Of a DNA stretch of 25,000 bases, positions 1 to 10,532 are shown piece by piece (within the stretch, counting starts at the first letter, position 1; each line of letters begins with the position of its first letter). The stretch spans positions 7,501 through 32,500 of the forward strand of contig JAWQFJ010001828.1 in the NCBI GenBank assembly GCA_034096865.1, given 5' to 3'. The notes under the pieces are model-generated. The model was given only the letters and a program-made list of their open reading frames with translations, did not search any database and was not told where the DNA came from. A program made the position numbers and the translations under genes. Origin of the DNA: Theodoxus fluviatilis. Taxonomy: Eukaryota; Mollusca; Gastropoda; Cycloneritida; Neritidae.

Positions 1-44
1 CTGTCATTTATGTCTTCTCATCTGCTTCCCTGTCAGCTTACCTT

Positions 45-397
45 GTCTCCTGCCTGCTTGTCTGCATGTCTGTCTGCCTGCCTGCCAGCCTGCTTGTCTG
101 ACTGTCTGCCTGTCTGCTTGTATGTCTGCCTGCCTGCCTGCCTGCCTGCCTGCTTGTCTGACTGTCTGCTTGTCTACCTGCCTGACTGCCTGTCTGCTTG
201 TCTAACTGCTTGCCTGCCTGTCTGACTGCCTGCTTGTCTGACTGCCTGCTTGTCTGATTGCCTGCTTGTCTGCCTGCCTGCTAGTCTGCCTGCCTGCTTA
301 TCTGCCTGCCTGACTCTCTGCTTGTCTGACTGCCTGCCTGTCTGACTGCCTCCCTGCTAGTCTGCCTGCCTGCTTGTCTGACTGCCTACTTGTCTGA
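45..397. repeat. Degenerate CTGC/CTGT/CTGA tetranucleotide array
   Basis: Tandem four-base units of the form CTGC, CTGT, CTGA and CTTG run through the first 400 bases with many substitutions. A longer pattern, roughly CTGCTTGTCTGACTGCCTGC, recurs several times, so the array has a loose higher-order structure. The 71-codon open frame here is only the Cys/Leu-rich translation of the repeat. A poly-T and poly-G stretch at about 408-437 follows. Confidence 0.9.
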
Positions 398-510
398 CCA
401 CACCATTCTTTTTTTTTCTTCTTTTTTGGGGGGGGAGGCCTATCTTGTGATGCAGCCCTGCTCTTTGTGCATGCACATAGTGTTCATGTCTCCTCCTTCC
501 TGTTTTGCAG

Positions 511-562
511 ATTCTGAATGAAGCATTTTGACCTGCTCTGAAAGCAACATACTTCCATCAAC
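511..562 (+). other. 5' UTR part of an internal exon
   Basis: The exon begins after a strong acceptor: a pyrimidine-rich stretch (about 490-508) ending TTTTGCAG at 503-510. It carries 52 bases of leader before the start codon. Two stops are in frame with that codon (TGA at 515-517 and 539-541), so the ATG at 563 is the first usable in-frame start. Because an acceptor precedes it, at least one further 5' exon should lie upstream of the window. Confidence 0.6.
518..541 (+). promoter_or_regulatory. Short upstream ORF in the leader
   Basis: An ATG at 518 opens a seven-codon frame (MKHFDLL) that closes with TGA at 539-541. It ends 21 bases before the main ATG and is in the same frame. Its own start has a T at -3 (context TTCTGAATGA), a weak context, while the main ATG has A at -3 and G at +4. 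This arrangement would allow leaky scanning or reinitiation. It matters only if the exon is real and this leader is used; that is inference. Confidence 0.4.
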
Positions 563-616
563 ATGGAGGACTTGAAGAAAAGAGTTGAATTCAACAGCCC
601 TATCATTCAGCTACAG
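563..616 (+). CDS. First coding exon of an unidentified protein (partial)
   Basis: Eighteen codons run from ATG at 563 to CAG at 616: MEDLKKRVEFNSPIIQLQ. They are followed directly by a consensus donor, GTAAGG (617-622), so the intron is phase 0. The start context (CAACATGG) is close to the animal Kozak consensus. The acceptor at 509-510, donor, in-frame upstream stops and start context together are the only full splice-and-start signature I found in the window. The peptide is charged and could begin a coiled-coil or cytosolic protein, but I do not recognise the family and assign no function. I could not place the next exon; the rest of the window on this strand may be intron. Transcript data would settle it. 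Confidence 0.6.
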
Positions 617-967
617 GTAAGGAAACACGGATGCTCACTAGAAATGTGTGAGTGAAATCAGGTTAAGTCAGTTTATCATTTTCATGGATGAGTGCCTCCT
701 ATGACTTGAATCTGGGTTGCGATGCTTCAAAGGGGAACAGTTTGACCCTGAGCTGCTCAGATTATTGTATGCTGAGGGCTGTATTTTGTGTGTTGGATGC
801 AGTTCTTCATCCATACTATGTTTTGTGCCCTCAGCCCATTTATAGGTGCTGTTCGTCTCTCACACTCACATGGTGAATGCAGTGCAAGATCTTTAGTGCT
901 TTGTGGTTGTATTCTTATCTCCCCCAGAACCAGGTGTAATGGTTAAAATTTTTCCTAGGGTTGTAAA
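617..967. other. Putative intron, no recognised feature
   Basis: After the donor at 617 the sequence is unique and AT-balanced. The 62-codon plus-strand frame at 688-876 has no recognisable motif and no splice support. I see nothing else here. Confidence 0.4.
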
Positions 968-981
968 TGTGTGTGTATGTT

Positions 982-1021
<40 letters not shown>

Positions 1022-1103
1022 TGTGTATGTGTGTGTGTGGAGGGGGGGGGGGGGGGGGCGTGTGTGTGTGTGTGTTTGTGTGTATGTGTGTGTGTGTATT
1101 TCT
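968..1103. repeat. (GT)n microsatellite interrupted by a 17-G run
   Basis: GT repeats with TATG and TTTG interruptions flank an uninterrupted run of 17 G at 1042-1058. The open frames on both strands here are translations of the repeat. A G run of this length could adopt a quadruplex and is also a common place for sequencing error. Confidence 0.95.
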
Positions 1104-1293
1104 ATGTGAACCTGATTTAGTGCTCGGGCATGTGTGTGGATGTAAATGCATTGGTATACATTTGTGACTATCTTTCTGCAATGCAGCTTTATATGAAATT
1201 TCCTCTTTCCAATTTCAATATTTGAAATTGACTCAATTCACTATTTCATCAGGGTTGATCCAAGCCACCATTGAACATTTAATTGTGACTGCG

Positions 1294-1686
1294 CTACAGA
1301 CAATATTTTGGATGTGAGAGATTCACTGTTTTCAGAATGACTTCATGATAATTCAGATTATTGAGTTGTGCTTGATCTGCCTGGGTAGTGTAAATGAACT
1401 GTGGGGTTTGAATGAGTTGAGTCTGTACCTGAGCTGCCCTGTTAGCCTCTGGCTGCTTGGGGCCGTCCCAGGCTGAGTTGCTGGAGCAGGCCCAGAAAGC
1501 CCTGTAGCCAGGGCTTCCAGCTGATGAGAGGGGTTCGGGCTGTCTGTTACTCGTGTAGGGGAAGTAACTTTGCAAGGTTACCTCCCCTTCAACCAAAGGC
1601 CTGTTGTATATGAGAAACATGAGGTCTCTTGCTTGAGTTAAACATTCAGGATATGGAGCTGGGAATGAAAAGTGTTCTTCTTTCAC
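1294..1686 (-). other. Possible interspersed repeat with a long minus-strand frame
   Basis: A 130-codon minus-strand frame spans this stretch with no stop. It is rich in Pro, Ser and Gln and I recognise no domain. It contains the imperfect palindrome at 1558-1587, whose arms belong to the GGGGARGTAAC motif family seen elsewhere in the window. That makes a mobile or repeated origin more likely than a host exon. From memory the sequence resembles stretches common in gastropod transcripts, but I cannot verify this. No convincing splice pair was seen. Confidence 0.3.
1558..1587. repeat. Imperfect palindrome of GGGGARGTAACYT motif
   Basis: Left arm GGGGAAGTAACTT (1558-1570), loop TGC, right arm AAGGTTACCTCCCC (1574-1587). 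The arms pair with one mismatch and one bulge. Each arm is one copy of a short motif that recurs at 6027 and 19355-19513. Confidence 0.75.
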
Positions 1687-1881
1687 ATTAAAAAAATAAA
1701 CACTATGACTTTGTAATTCAATACAAAACTAACACAAAACATTGTGAATTTTTTAATACAGTCATGATGAAAAACATGGGTATAAACTTGACAAAGCACA
1801 TTATGGCTATTAGTCCTTCTATGATTGCCTCCCTTTAAACAGTGCCCCCCTTGTTAGATGAGTCAAAGGTATGTTAATTAA

Positions 1882-1884
<3 letters not shown>
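1687..1884. other. AT-rich unique DNA
   Basis: No coding or repeat signal is visible apart from short A runs. Confidence 0.4.
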
Positions 1885-1935
<51 letters not shown>

Positions 1936-1990
1936 GTGTATGTGTGTATGGTGTATGTGTGTATGGTGTTTGTGTGTATGGTGTGTGTGT

Positions 1991-2027
<37 letters not shown>

Positions 2028-2292
2028 GTGTATGTTTGTATGGTGTATGTGTATGGTGTGTGTGTGTGTGTGTGTGTGTGTATGATGTGTGTGTGTGTGT
2101 GTATGGTGTGTGTGTGTGTGTGTGTGGTGTATGTGTGTATGGTGTGTGTGTGTATGGTGTGTGGGTGTGTGTTTGTGTGTTTGTGTGTGTGTTTGTGTGT
2201 GTATGGTGTGTTTGTGTGTGTAGTGTGTGTGTGTGTGTATGTGTGTGTATGTGTGTGTGTGTGTTTGAGTGTGTTTACATGTGCATTTGTTT
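1885..2292. repeat. (GT)n array with TGTATGG minisatellite structure
   Basis: About 400 bases of GT repeat are broken at intervals by TATGG, giving short direct repeats of the type GTGTATGGTGTATGTGT in the first 170 bases. Open frames in several registers on both strands are Cys/Val-rich or His/Thr-rich translations of the dinucleotide and are not genes. Confidence 0.95.
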
Positions 2293-2689
2293 GTGTGCAC
2301 ATGTGTTTGTGATATGTAAGATTTTGATCTGAATGAATCAACAAAGTTTAATTCACCACAAACACGTGCATTTCAACTTCTTTTCTACATATATGTACTC
2401 ATCTGCCCCTTAATATATATTATTGAATATAGTATTTGAAATGAAAAGTGAAAACAATCTTGTCCTTGTAACTGGGAAGCTGTGATGGGGCTGCTGGGAA
2501 CATGAGCTCGTTGAAATTTCAGTTTTCTTGAGAGAAAAAAATTAAACAAGGAATTTATTCTTGTGAAAAGGATGCAGAAGAAGTGAAGGAAAGTAAAGTT
2601 CAAAGTAGTTGGTCAGAATTGTCACCTTTTGCCTGGGGAAGACAGGTTTAGAAAGCTGCTTGTCGGACTTACAGTACTTACTGTTGGGC
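2293..2689. other. Unique DNA, no recognised feature
   Basis: Mixed-composition sequence between the GT array and the first retroposon copy. The short open frames on the minus strand lack motifs and splice support. Confidence 0.4.
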
Positions 2690-3213
2690 GGCTCCAACGA
2701 GTAGGAAGGCAGACCCAGCATAGCATTGCGGAATGCAACCAGGACACAGTGAGACATGCAGGGCACTGCTGGCCATCTACTGCATCCCCCTGTGGGCTGG
2801 GGGTCACAATTGACCCAATGCATCTCCCCACGCATTCTGTAACAGGCGAATAATTAGGGACGTAGTGACTTGATTAGGATTTACTCAAAACTGTTCTGGT
2901 GATTTTTGTGCTTAATGGCCTAACATAGCCTACAAAGGCTGATAGACTGTAAAAACACCATCCATCCACCCACCCATCCATCCATCCATCCATCCATCCA
3001 TCCATCCATCCATCCATCCATCCATCCATCCATCCATCCATCCATCCATCCATCCATCCATCCATCCATCCATCCATCCATCCATCCATCCATCCATCCA
3101 TCCATCCATCCATCCATCCATCCATCCATCCATCCATCCATCCATCCATCCATCCATCCATCCATCCATCCATCCATCCATCCATCCATCCATCCATCCA
3201 TCCATCCATCCAC
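2690..3213 (+). mobile_element. Retroposon 3' module, copy A, with long (CATC)n tail
   Basis: From about 2710 the sequence aligns by eye with copy B: GCATTG(C/T)GGAA, then CATGCA, then ATCTACTGC. The shared 3' module starts near CCCCCTGTGGG at 2787. It holds a frame ending in VTGE and a TAA at 2851-2853, then TGCTTAATGGCCTAACATAG and CTACAAAGGCTGATAG. It ends in a (CATC)n tail of about 64 units (2957-3213). A 3' end made of a simple repeat is typical of LINE or LINE-mobilised elements. The 74-codon open frame at 2629-2853 is the decayed C-terminal end, not a host gene. The long Trp-Met-Asp-Gly frames on the other strand are translations of the tail. Confidence 0.75.
2957..3213. repeat. (CATC)n microsatellite, about 64 units
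   Basis: Nearly pure tetranucleotide tail of copy A; only the first units vary (CACC interruptions). Its position exactly at the element's 3' end indicates it grew from the retroposon tail. Confidence 0.95.
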
Positions 3214-3389
3214 TGCATTCTGACCTATCTCCAGCCATCTCGACAATGTCTTGTCATGGACATAGACAAGTTAGGACGAGAGAGTGAGGCTGATGACTGC
3301 ACAACTCTCCCTCACTTTAATCCAAGTCATGACTTCAGTCAACTTCAAGTCCTGTGGCGATGGAAGAGTGGTGAAGCAGCAGGTGCTGC

Positions 3390-3817
3390 TTCAAGGACTG
3401 TCTCAAAATGTCCATCAAAGAATTAGACATCAATGTCAGCACATGGGAGACGTGCGCCCTGGATCGGTCAGGTCAGCCTTGCGAAGCAAGATTGCTGCAG
3501 GGGCACTTGAGGCAAAGATCAGATGCATTGTGGAAGCTCAGAAGAAACGTGCTGCATGCAAGGCTCAAGCCACATCTACTGCCACTGCTGTGCCCACCCT
3601 CCTGTCTCCCACGTGTGGATCCCCCTGTGGGTTCAGGGTAAGAATTGACCCACCGCGTCTCCCTATGAGAGCCGTAAGAGGTGAATAACTAGGGACACCG
3701 TGACCAGATTTGTGTTTACTCTGAGCTGTTCTAGTGATATTCGTGCTTAATGACCTTACATAGCTTACAAAGGCTGATAGGCTGTAAAACACCATCCATC
3801 CATCCATCCATCCATCC
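3390..3817 (+). mobile_element. Retroposon 3' end, copy B, with decayed coding tail
   Basis: The 5' part encodes a peptide of the type DINVSTWETCALDRS (W codon at 3444-3446), then after a frameshift RSKIAAGALEAK and a KKRAACKAQ-like basic segment. From memory, W-E-x-x-A-x-D-R followed by a basic helix is typical of the C-terminal extension of endonuclease-reverse transcriptase polyproteins of non-LTR elements. The frame ends PCGFRVRIDPPRLP...VRGE with TAA at 3686-3688. The noncoding 3' end matches copy A and closes in seven CATC units (3791-3817). At least one frameshift is present, so the copy is dead. The element clade is not certain. Confidence 0.7.
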
Positions 3818-4189
3818 CCTGTGTGGAGGAGTCTTCTAGGCCAGAACAGACCTCGTCAGCCATCTCCTGACCTACTTTATCTCACACAGAATACTTTTCC
3901 CATAAAAATGCAATCGGTGAGATGTCCGAGCATGTTTGAACAAGCATGCCCAAGAGTTACAGAACATGTGACCATGTGTGAGCAACAAGGCCAAAGTAAG
4001 GACAGTTTTTGAGCAAATGCTGTGAAAAAGGAATGTTTGCTGTTTTGAGAATTATTTTACATAAAAAAATAGCCCACAAATTTCTTCAACAAACATGCTG
4101 GTTTTTCTGGAATATGAATGGATGGATGAACAACATAGAGGTTGAAATATCTCATGTTGTCATTTTCCTGAATTCAGCCTTGTTTTTTC
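3818..4189. other. Unique DNA, no recognised feature
   Basis: AT-rich between two mobile-element fragments. Short open frames without motifs; nothing further seen. Confidence 0.4.
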
Positions 4190-4484
4190 ATGCATTGTCA
4201 CATTTGTCCAGAAGGACAGCCCAGTGCGGGAGTGGGGGTGAAGACTTTGAATAGCGGGTGCACATATGCCAAGGAGACTGTCTGGAAAGAAAGAGCATTT
4301 TTCAAAGGCAGAACCAAAACTGTGGAATGGCTTTCCAGAGAAGCTCTGAAAATCATCATTGCTTCAGACATTTAAATCCTGCCTGAAGACCTGTCTATCT
4401 AAACTTTGCCATCGTCGAGCCCCTCGAGCATGCCCATGGGTGTGAGATTGGTGCTATAGAAGAGCAAATACTTACATACATACT
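4190..4484 (+). mobile_element. L2/CR1-like LINE 3' end, decayed
   Basis: Read in two frames, the plus strand gives ERAFF (near 4290), then PKLWNGFPEKL, a stop, and TFKSCLKTCLSKL (4366-4405). The order RAFF, P-x-LWN-x-x-P, then S/T-FKxxLKTxLF is the well-known C-terminal end of L2/CR1-clade reverse transcriptase proteins. A frameshift lies between RAFFKG and EPKLWN, and a stop (TGA) sits after EKL. The terminal noncoding part has GGTGCTATAGAAGAGCAAAT and ends in a short ACATAC repeat, as expected for an L2-type 3' end. The 61-codon open frame at 4190-4375 covers only part of it. Confidence 0.75.
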
Positions 4485-4744
4485 GTGTGGCTTGGCGAAG
4501 GAGATGCAACATCTTGCCTTTGAAATACAAGAATATAAGTTTGTAGCACTTTACTAAAGGTACATGATAGAAAACGAGTTGCTGCAGAGTAGACAAGTAC
4601 TATGCCTATTGAGAAGCATGTCTCCCTGCCCCTGCCACTTTCCTCTCCTTAGAGATAACAAGTAAAGATGGTTGTTTACATTGCAACTCTTCACATTGAT
4701 GGGTGTTCAAACTGCAAGCTTCTACCCCTTGGTTATTGTGGTAC
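4485..4744. other. Unique DNA
   Basis: No recognisable element or exon; a weak minus-strand frame at 4399-4596 partly overlaps the L2-like fragment and has no motif. Confidence 0.4.
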
Positions 4745-4992
4745 TCTTATAGTCTTCCTGACACAATCTCAACTCCCTGGGGAGCATGCGATTCGGCTGT
4801 GGATGATAGCCCCAAAGTATTCTATTGCAATTTTCCAGCTCAATCCTCACAGGTACCTATTTTACTCCTGGTTGGGGAGAAGTAATCAAAATGAAGCGTC
4901 TTGCTTCAGGATTCAACTCTTTGACCTGCGGAGCTTCAAACACTGCACCTTGTAGTCATGAGAGAAGCTCAAGCATGCTAATACTCAGCCAC
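4745..4992 (-). mobile_element. tRNA-derived SINE, old copy, minus strand
   Basis: On the minus strand the head reads GTGGCTGAGTATTAGC (4992-4977), close to an RNA polymerase III A box of the Leu/Ser tRNA type. About 45 bases on is GTGTTTGAAGCTCC (around 4946-4933), a diverged B box. The body then contains GAATCCTGAAGCAAGACGC, CTTCTCCCCAACCAGGAGT and AAAATAGGTACCTGTGAG. I recall this order (tRNA head, then a block that reads on the other strand as GGTACCCATTTTACTCCTGGGT) from a repeat widespread in mollusc genomes. The 95-codon plus-strand frame over this region is antisense to the SINE and not a gene. Confidence 0.6.
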
Positions 4993-5043
4993 CCCCTCCA
5001 CCACCCCCTCCACCACCCCCTCCACCACCCCCACCCCCACCCT
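4985..5043. repeat. 12-bp CACCCCCTCCAC minisatellite
   Basis: Three to four tandem 12-base units followed by CCCCCA repeats, directly adjoining the SINE head. Confidence 0.85.
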
Positions 5044-6175
5044 CATCTTTCCCCCTCTCCCAGTCTACCCAGTAATAAGACTGATAAATTTATTTTGGGG
5101 GGGAGATAGCTTTTAATCCTGACAGTGTATAATTTGTAGCCTTGGATCACGCATACTCTTGACAAAAACTCATGAAAATCACAAGTCAGTGGTGAGAAAT
5201 GAAATGCTAGCAAGCTTTTGATCGACAAACTTTTCCTGTGATGCATGTTACCTCCAAGGTGACTTTTTGAAATACAGAGAAGGTGCTAGTTTCCACACCA
5301 CTGGAGAGGTCAGAGTGGTTGTAGTCTGGAGATGAAGAGTGTCTTTAGCTGCTTCTTGAAAGATCTAAGAGAGTCACATTTTCTAAGGAAGCCTGATGTC
5401 ATGTTCCATAGAACTGCTTTTACATGAAAATGAGCTCTAGGTATATATATTCTTAGATACATACTTAGTGTTTTCAACAAACTTTAGTTCTGAGGTTTCT
5501 TGATGGGATGTAAATAGTTGGGAACTGCCAGAGGTGTGATGAGGCTCATCCAGTCAGACACCTGTACACAAGGTACAGAAATCTACAGCCTACCCTGTCA
5601 CTGACAGGCAGCAGGGTTGTGTGGCTGTAGACTTGAGTGTCTGATTAGTTTCACTCATTCTTTCTGATAAAAAAACCCACAGTGATTTTCTTTATTCCTC
5701 AACCTTACACTGTCAACTGCAGCCAAAATCACTTTTTGAATGGAGTGGAGACTATGAAATTCTAATCTCCACTTTCCCATAGTCAGTCCCTCAACCCGTA
5801 TTCAAAGCTACAACCCCCATGAACTTTGTAAAGATGGCATTGGGCTTGCTTTTGCCGCAAAATCCAACCACAGGCAGCTGTTTGAAGATATTTGAGTAGG
5901 GTCTTCAGTAATTTTCTAATTGTGTGTTGTAGAACATTATCCTTGTAAAATTTTTTTTTGAATTACACTCATTCATCTAATGGTTTGTGTCAATACATGC
6001 CTTGCTTTTTCAATCTTTACAGTTGTGGGGAGACAACTCTTTCCTCCTGTGTGGAAGTGTTCTGTTTTCAGTGGCATCATAGTTATCAGGCAACAACCAA
6101 CGTTTTTTTCCAGTCACCTGACTAACCCTAAATTTAGCTGCTGATTCTGCACCTTTTTTTATTTGCTGGAAAGCA
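5044..6175. other. Mostly unique DNA; possible old repeat near 5280-5450
   Basis: The segment around 5330-5450 (TTCTTGAAAGA ... AAGCCTGATGTCATGTTCCA ... ATAGAACTGC) resembles the antisense of a LINE FKKQLKTLF-type C-terminal coding stretch, but the match is weak. An inverted repeat AGTTGT-GGGGAG-ACAACT sits at 6021-6038. Otherwise I see no exon, RNA gene or element. Confidence 0.3.
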
Positions 6176-6193
6176 TGCACACACACACACACA

Positions 6194-6258
<65 letters not shown>

Positions 6259-6324
6259 GCGCGCGTATGGGTGCACACACATACACACACGCACGCACAC
6301 ACACATTTATACACACACACACAC

Positions 6325-6372
<48 letters not shown>
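6176..6372. repeat. (CA)n microsatellite
   Basis: About 200 bases of CA repeat with short GCGCGTATGGGTG and ATTTATA interruptions at 6256-6272 and 6305-6330. The open frames on both strands are repeat translations. Confidence 0.97.
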
Positions 6373-7676
<1,304 letters not shown>

Positions 7677-7758
<82 letters not shown>

Positions 7759-8065
7759 CATCCATCCATCCATCCATCCATCCATCCATCCATCCATCCA
7801 TCCATCCATCCATCCATCCATCCATCCATCCATCCATCCATCCATCCATCCATCCATCCATCCATCCATCCATCCATCCATCCATCCATCCATCCATCCA
7901 TCCATCCATCCATCCATCCATCCATCCATCCATCCATCCATCCTCCCTCCCTCCCTCCCTCCCTCCCTCCCTCCCTCCCTCCCTCCCTCCCTCCCTCCCT
8001 CCCTCCCTCCCTCCCTCCCTCCCTCCCTCCCTCCCTCCCTCCCTCCCTCCCTCCCTCCCTCCCTC

Positions 8066-8112
<47 letters not shown>
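7677..8112. repeat. Compound TCTA - TCCA - TCCC - TTTC tetranucleotide array
   Basis: Four pure blocks in order: (TCTA)n 7677-7756, (TCCA)n 7757-7942, (CCTC)n 7944-8063, (CTTT)n 8066-8112. Neighbouring blocks differ by one or two bases per unit and change abruptly. No retroposon module precedes the TCCA block, unlike the CATC tails at 2957, 3791 and 10396. Confidence 0.97.
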
Positions 8113-8450
8113 AGGTTTGTTCTGTCGAGGCCTCTACGTGCTTTGTGCTGTGTCTGTGATGCTTCCAGGAAATGTGTGTCAAAATCTTTACCTCTCTGGA
8201 GCTGGAGGTATGGTCTTGACATCTCATTTTGTCAGAGGGAAAGTTTACGCCGTCTGCAGCTGTTCCATTTAAAAGCCATTCATCTTCTCGATGAATCCCT
8301 TCAAAGTTCTGACTAGGTTTTATTTGTGCTCTGGGCAACACGCGAAACCAGATTTACCGTAGATAGATACCGTTATATTTCTCATTCTTCCGGTGCCCCC
8401 GTAGGTTGGGGCTTTGAGGAGACCCGCTGAGTCTCCCTCTGCGATATGTG
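8113..8450. other. Unique DNA between array and LINE tail
   Basis: A 7-base inverted repeat ATTCATC-TTCTC-GATGAAT lies near 8278. The downstream flank of the LINE tail contains GAGGAGACCCGCTGAGTCTC. No exon is supported. Confidence 0.4.
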
Positions 8451-8592
8451 CTTGATTGATTGCTCTAATGGCCGACGACCCATCGTGAAAATTAAACAGA
8501 TTACAAGAATTGTTTATACTCCTATCTCTACAGCATGATAATGTATAACATTGCAAATACATGCATGGAGTTTTGTTAATAACGATACACAT
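8451..8592 (-). mobile_element. 5'-truncated LINE 3' end, minus strand
   Basis: On the minus strand, AATTTTCACGATGGGTCGTC and then GGCCATTAG lead into a short CAAT repeat (8465-8451). The core GATGGGTCGTCGGCC (8484-8470) is identical to 20583-20597 and close to 21394-21406, where it follows a recognisable LINE ORF2 end. This copy has lost all coding sequence. Confidence 0.55.
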
Positions 8593-8695
8593 AAAACTAA
8601 TGACATATTTCCATATTCATGTCACTATATGATAATGTACAGATGGGAAATACGTGAGCGAGCGTAAGACTCCCTGGGTTTCAAAGCTTGGTAAA

Positions 8696-8845
8696 GAGTG
8701 GAGAAGGAGAGTGGGGTGGGGGTGGGGGCGATAGGGAGAGAGAGAGGGGTGTGGGTGGGGGACGATGGGGAGCGAGAAATAGAGAAGGGGAAGGGGGGGG
8801 GGGGGAGGGGAAGAATGGGAGGGAGCAGAGGTGAAGAAAATGATA
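8696..8845. repeat. GA/G-rich low-complexity tract
   Basis: Purine-rich on the plus strand with GGGGGT, GAGAGA and an 11-12 G run around 8796. The 93-codon frame here is low complexity and not supported. Confidence 0.85.
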
Positions 8846-9210
8846 CAGAGGAGACCTTATGGCGAACTGCGATTTATCACCTATTACAAAAGATACCTCA
8901 CTTAGCTGTAGTAAATGTAGATCCGACTATCTCTTTCTCATTACATTCGATGTCTTTAAATAAAATTGTTCAAAGTTAGTGATGGACATATAGTCACATA
9001 AAATTCACACATCCCATCTTCCCCCAAAATGAGATATTTCCCCTTAAAATGCTGAATATGTACATGACCTTAAAATTGGGAGGCATCTGCTCTGCCCGAG
9101 TCCTCTGTAGACAGACTGCGCAGTTTTAGGGCGCAGTGAATGTACTTCGCGGCATCTCTGGTCTTCCTCAAGCCGCGCCCGTCTATCAAGGTATTAAAAC
9201 CAGGTCGCTT
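8846..9210. other. Unique DNA, no recognised feature
   Basis: Nothing beyond short frames without motifs. Confidence 0.4.
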
Positions 9211-10267
9211 TGGTAGATAGATAGATGGATGGATGGATGGTGTTTTACGGTCTATCAGCCTTTGTAGGCTATGTAAGGTCATTAAGCACGATAATCACTA
9301 GAACAGTTTAGAGTACACGCAAATCAAGTCACCATGTCCCTAGTCATTCACCTCTTACGAATCGTGTAGGGAGACGTGGTGGGTCAATTCTTACCCCGAA
9401 CCCCCAGGGGGAGGGTCGCTCTGGGATGATGTATCTCGCTATGCATTTTGCCATCAGTGTCATACTTTGGGCAATGAACTAAAAATGTTCATCGTCCTCT
9501 AAAATGTCGGGACAAAATGGGCAGAAAGCGTTACTGTTTTCTGTCGTATACCGTCCGTTTATGCTCAAATCATTCATCCCAAACCTAAATCTTATAAATG
9601 AATCTTTAAGTTTCTTTATATTTACATCCTGAAGATAGCTCTCACACTCCAAACAATCTTTAAATGTTCTGTAAAATGCAAACCGTTTGCTTGAACAAAT
9701 CTTTTCATTCCATTTTTGTCTAAAACAGTCTTGCAGCCTCTGCCGCAGTGCTTAAAAAAAACTTTCTCATTCGCGCATCCTCCATTCATCCATACAGAAT
9801 TAAAACCCATGCTTGACAAGAATTCTATAATTGCCCTAGCCCAGTTCCTTTCCGCTGGCAGGTTATCACTGTACAGCTTTTGATAGGCTTGTTTTGGTAG
9901 CCTGCCTGTTCATCGGCATTTTGCTGTCTCAGCCAGAATGTCATTGCCCTTAACTAAGCTTTAACAGTAAGCGGAAATATTCCAGTTTCCCCATAAACCA
10001 TAGCAGTGGGAGGCCTCACATCTATATTTAGAAAGCTTTTTCGATGACACCTTGTTTTGATAGCCCCCACAGTTCCGCGCCGTACAAGAGAGTGGGGCTA
10101 CCTGAGCATGGAACAGTTTGAAGAAAACAAAGGTGTTTAGCCTGTGCAGACCTCACCTTGTCTTCAGCAGCTGCACTACCTTTTGCTTTGCCTTAGCTAC
10201 TTGATGCTCAAGGGCTGCTGAGGCTGACAGCTTGGTGGAAAAGACGTGCCCAAGGTGGTGGTTGTCC
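9211..10267 (-). mobile_element. Non-LTR retrotransposon (LINE) ORF2 C-terminal end plus 3' module, copy C
   Basis: Reading the minus strand from 10267 downward and allowing frameshifts, the order is: LGHVFSTK (near 10255), a basic helix KAKQKVVQLL, LLYGAELWG (near 10090), TAMVYGETGIFPLTVK (near 10005), then NWARAIIEFLSSMGFNSVWM followed by NEK (near 9845-9760). Next come QRLQDCFRQKWNE, FIRFRFGMNDLSI, and a zinc-knuckle-like CPFCPDILEDDEHF ... HCPKYD (Cys codons 9523-9512, then about 9472). This is the region after the reverse transcriptase catalytic core of LINE ORF2. At least three frameshifts and stops inactivate it: one near 10075, one near 9750, and a stop in the EHF segment near 9486. 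The frame then gives GFGVRIDPPRLPT ... VRGE with TGA at 9346-9344, and the element ends in CATC then TATC units at 9240-9211. Clade assignment (Jockey/I/CR1-like) is uncertain. Confidence 0.85.
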
Positions 10268-10532
10268 TCCGCTATTTATGAGAGGTGAATAACTGGGGAA
10301 ACCATGGCGACTTGCTCTGATTCTAACCAGCTATAATGCATGGTCGTGATCAATGGCCTTAAATTGCCTACAAAGGCTGATAGGCCGTAAAACTTCATCC
10401 ATCTATCCATCCATCCATCCATCCATCCATCCATCCATCCATCCATCCATCCATCCATCCATCCATCCATCCATCCATCCATCCATCCATCCATCCATCC
10501 ATCCATCCATCCATCCATCCATCCATCCATTA
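10268..10532 (+). mobile_element. Retroposon 3' module, copy D, with (CATC)n tail
   Basis: Begins inside the module with ATGAGAGGTGAATAACTGGG, corresponding to the MRGE-stop end of the frame. It continues with CCTACAAAGGCTGATAGGCC and GTAAAACTTC, and ends in about 34 CATC/CTAT units (10396-10532). Its 5' end abuts the 5' end of copy C, which is on the other strand, so the two face away from each other head-to-head. The 109-codon Ile-His-Pro-Ser frame at 10353-10682 is a tail translation. Confidence 0.75.

Noticed and set aside
3600..3690. C-terminal Cys-x-x-x-Cys in copy B as a complete C2H2 zinc finger
   Set aside because: The expected histidines do not follow; the frame ends in VRGE instead.
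6011..6118. Acceptor-like TTTTCAATCTTTACAG at 6009-6020, tested as the next exon of the gene at 563
   Set aside because: The phase-0 frame runs into a stop after about 19 codons and no donor is visible; the segment instead contains the GGGGAGACAACTCT motif.
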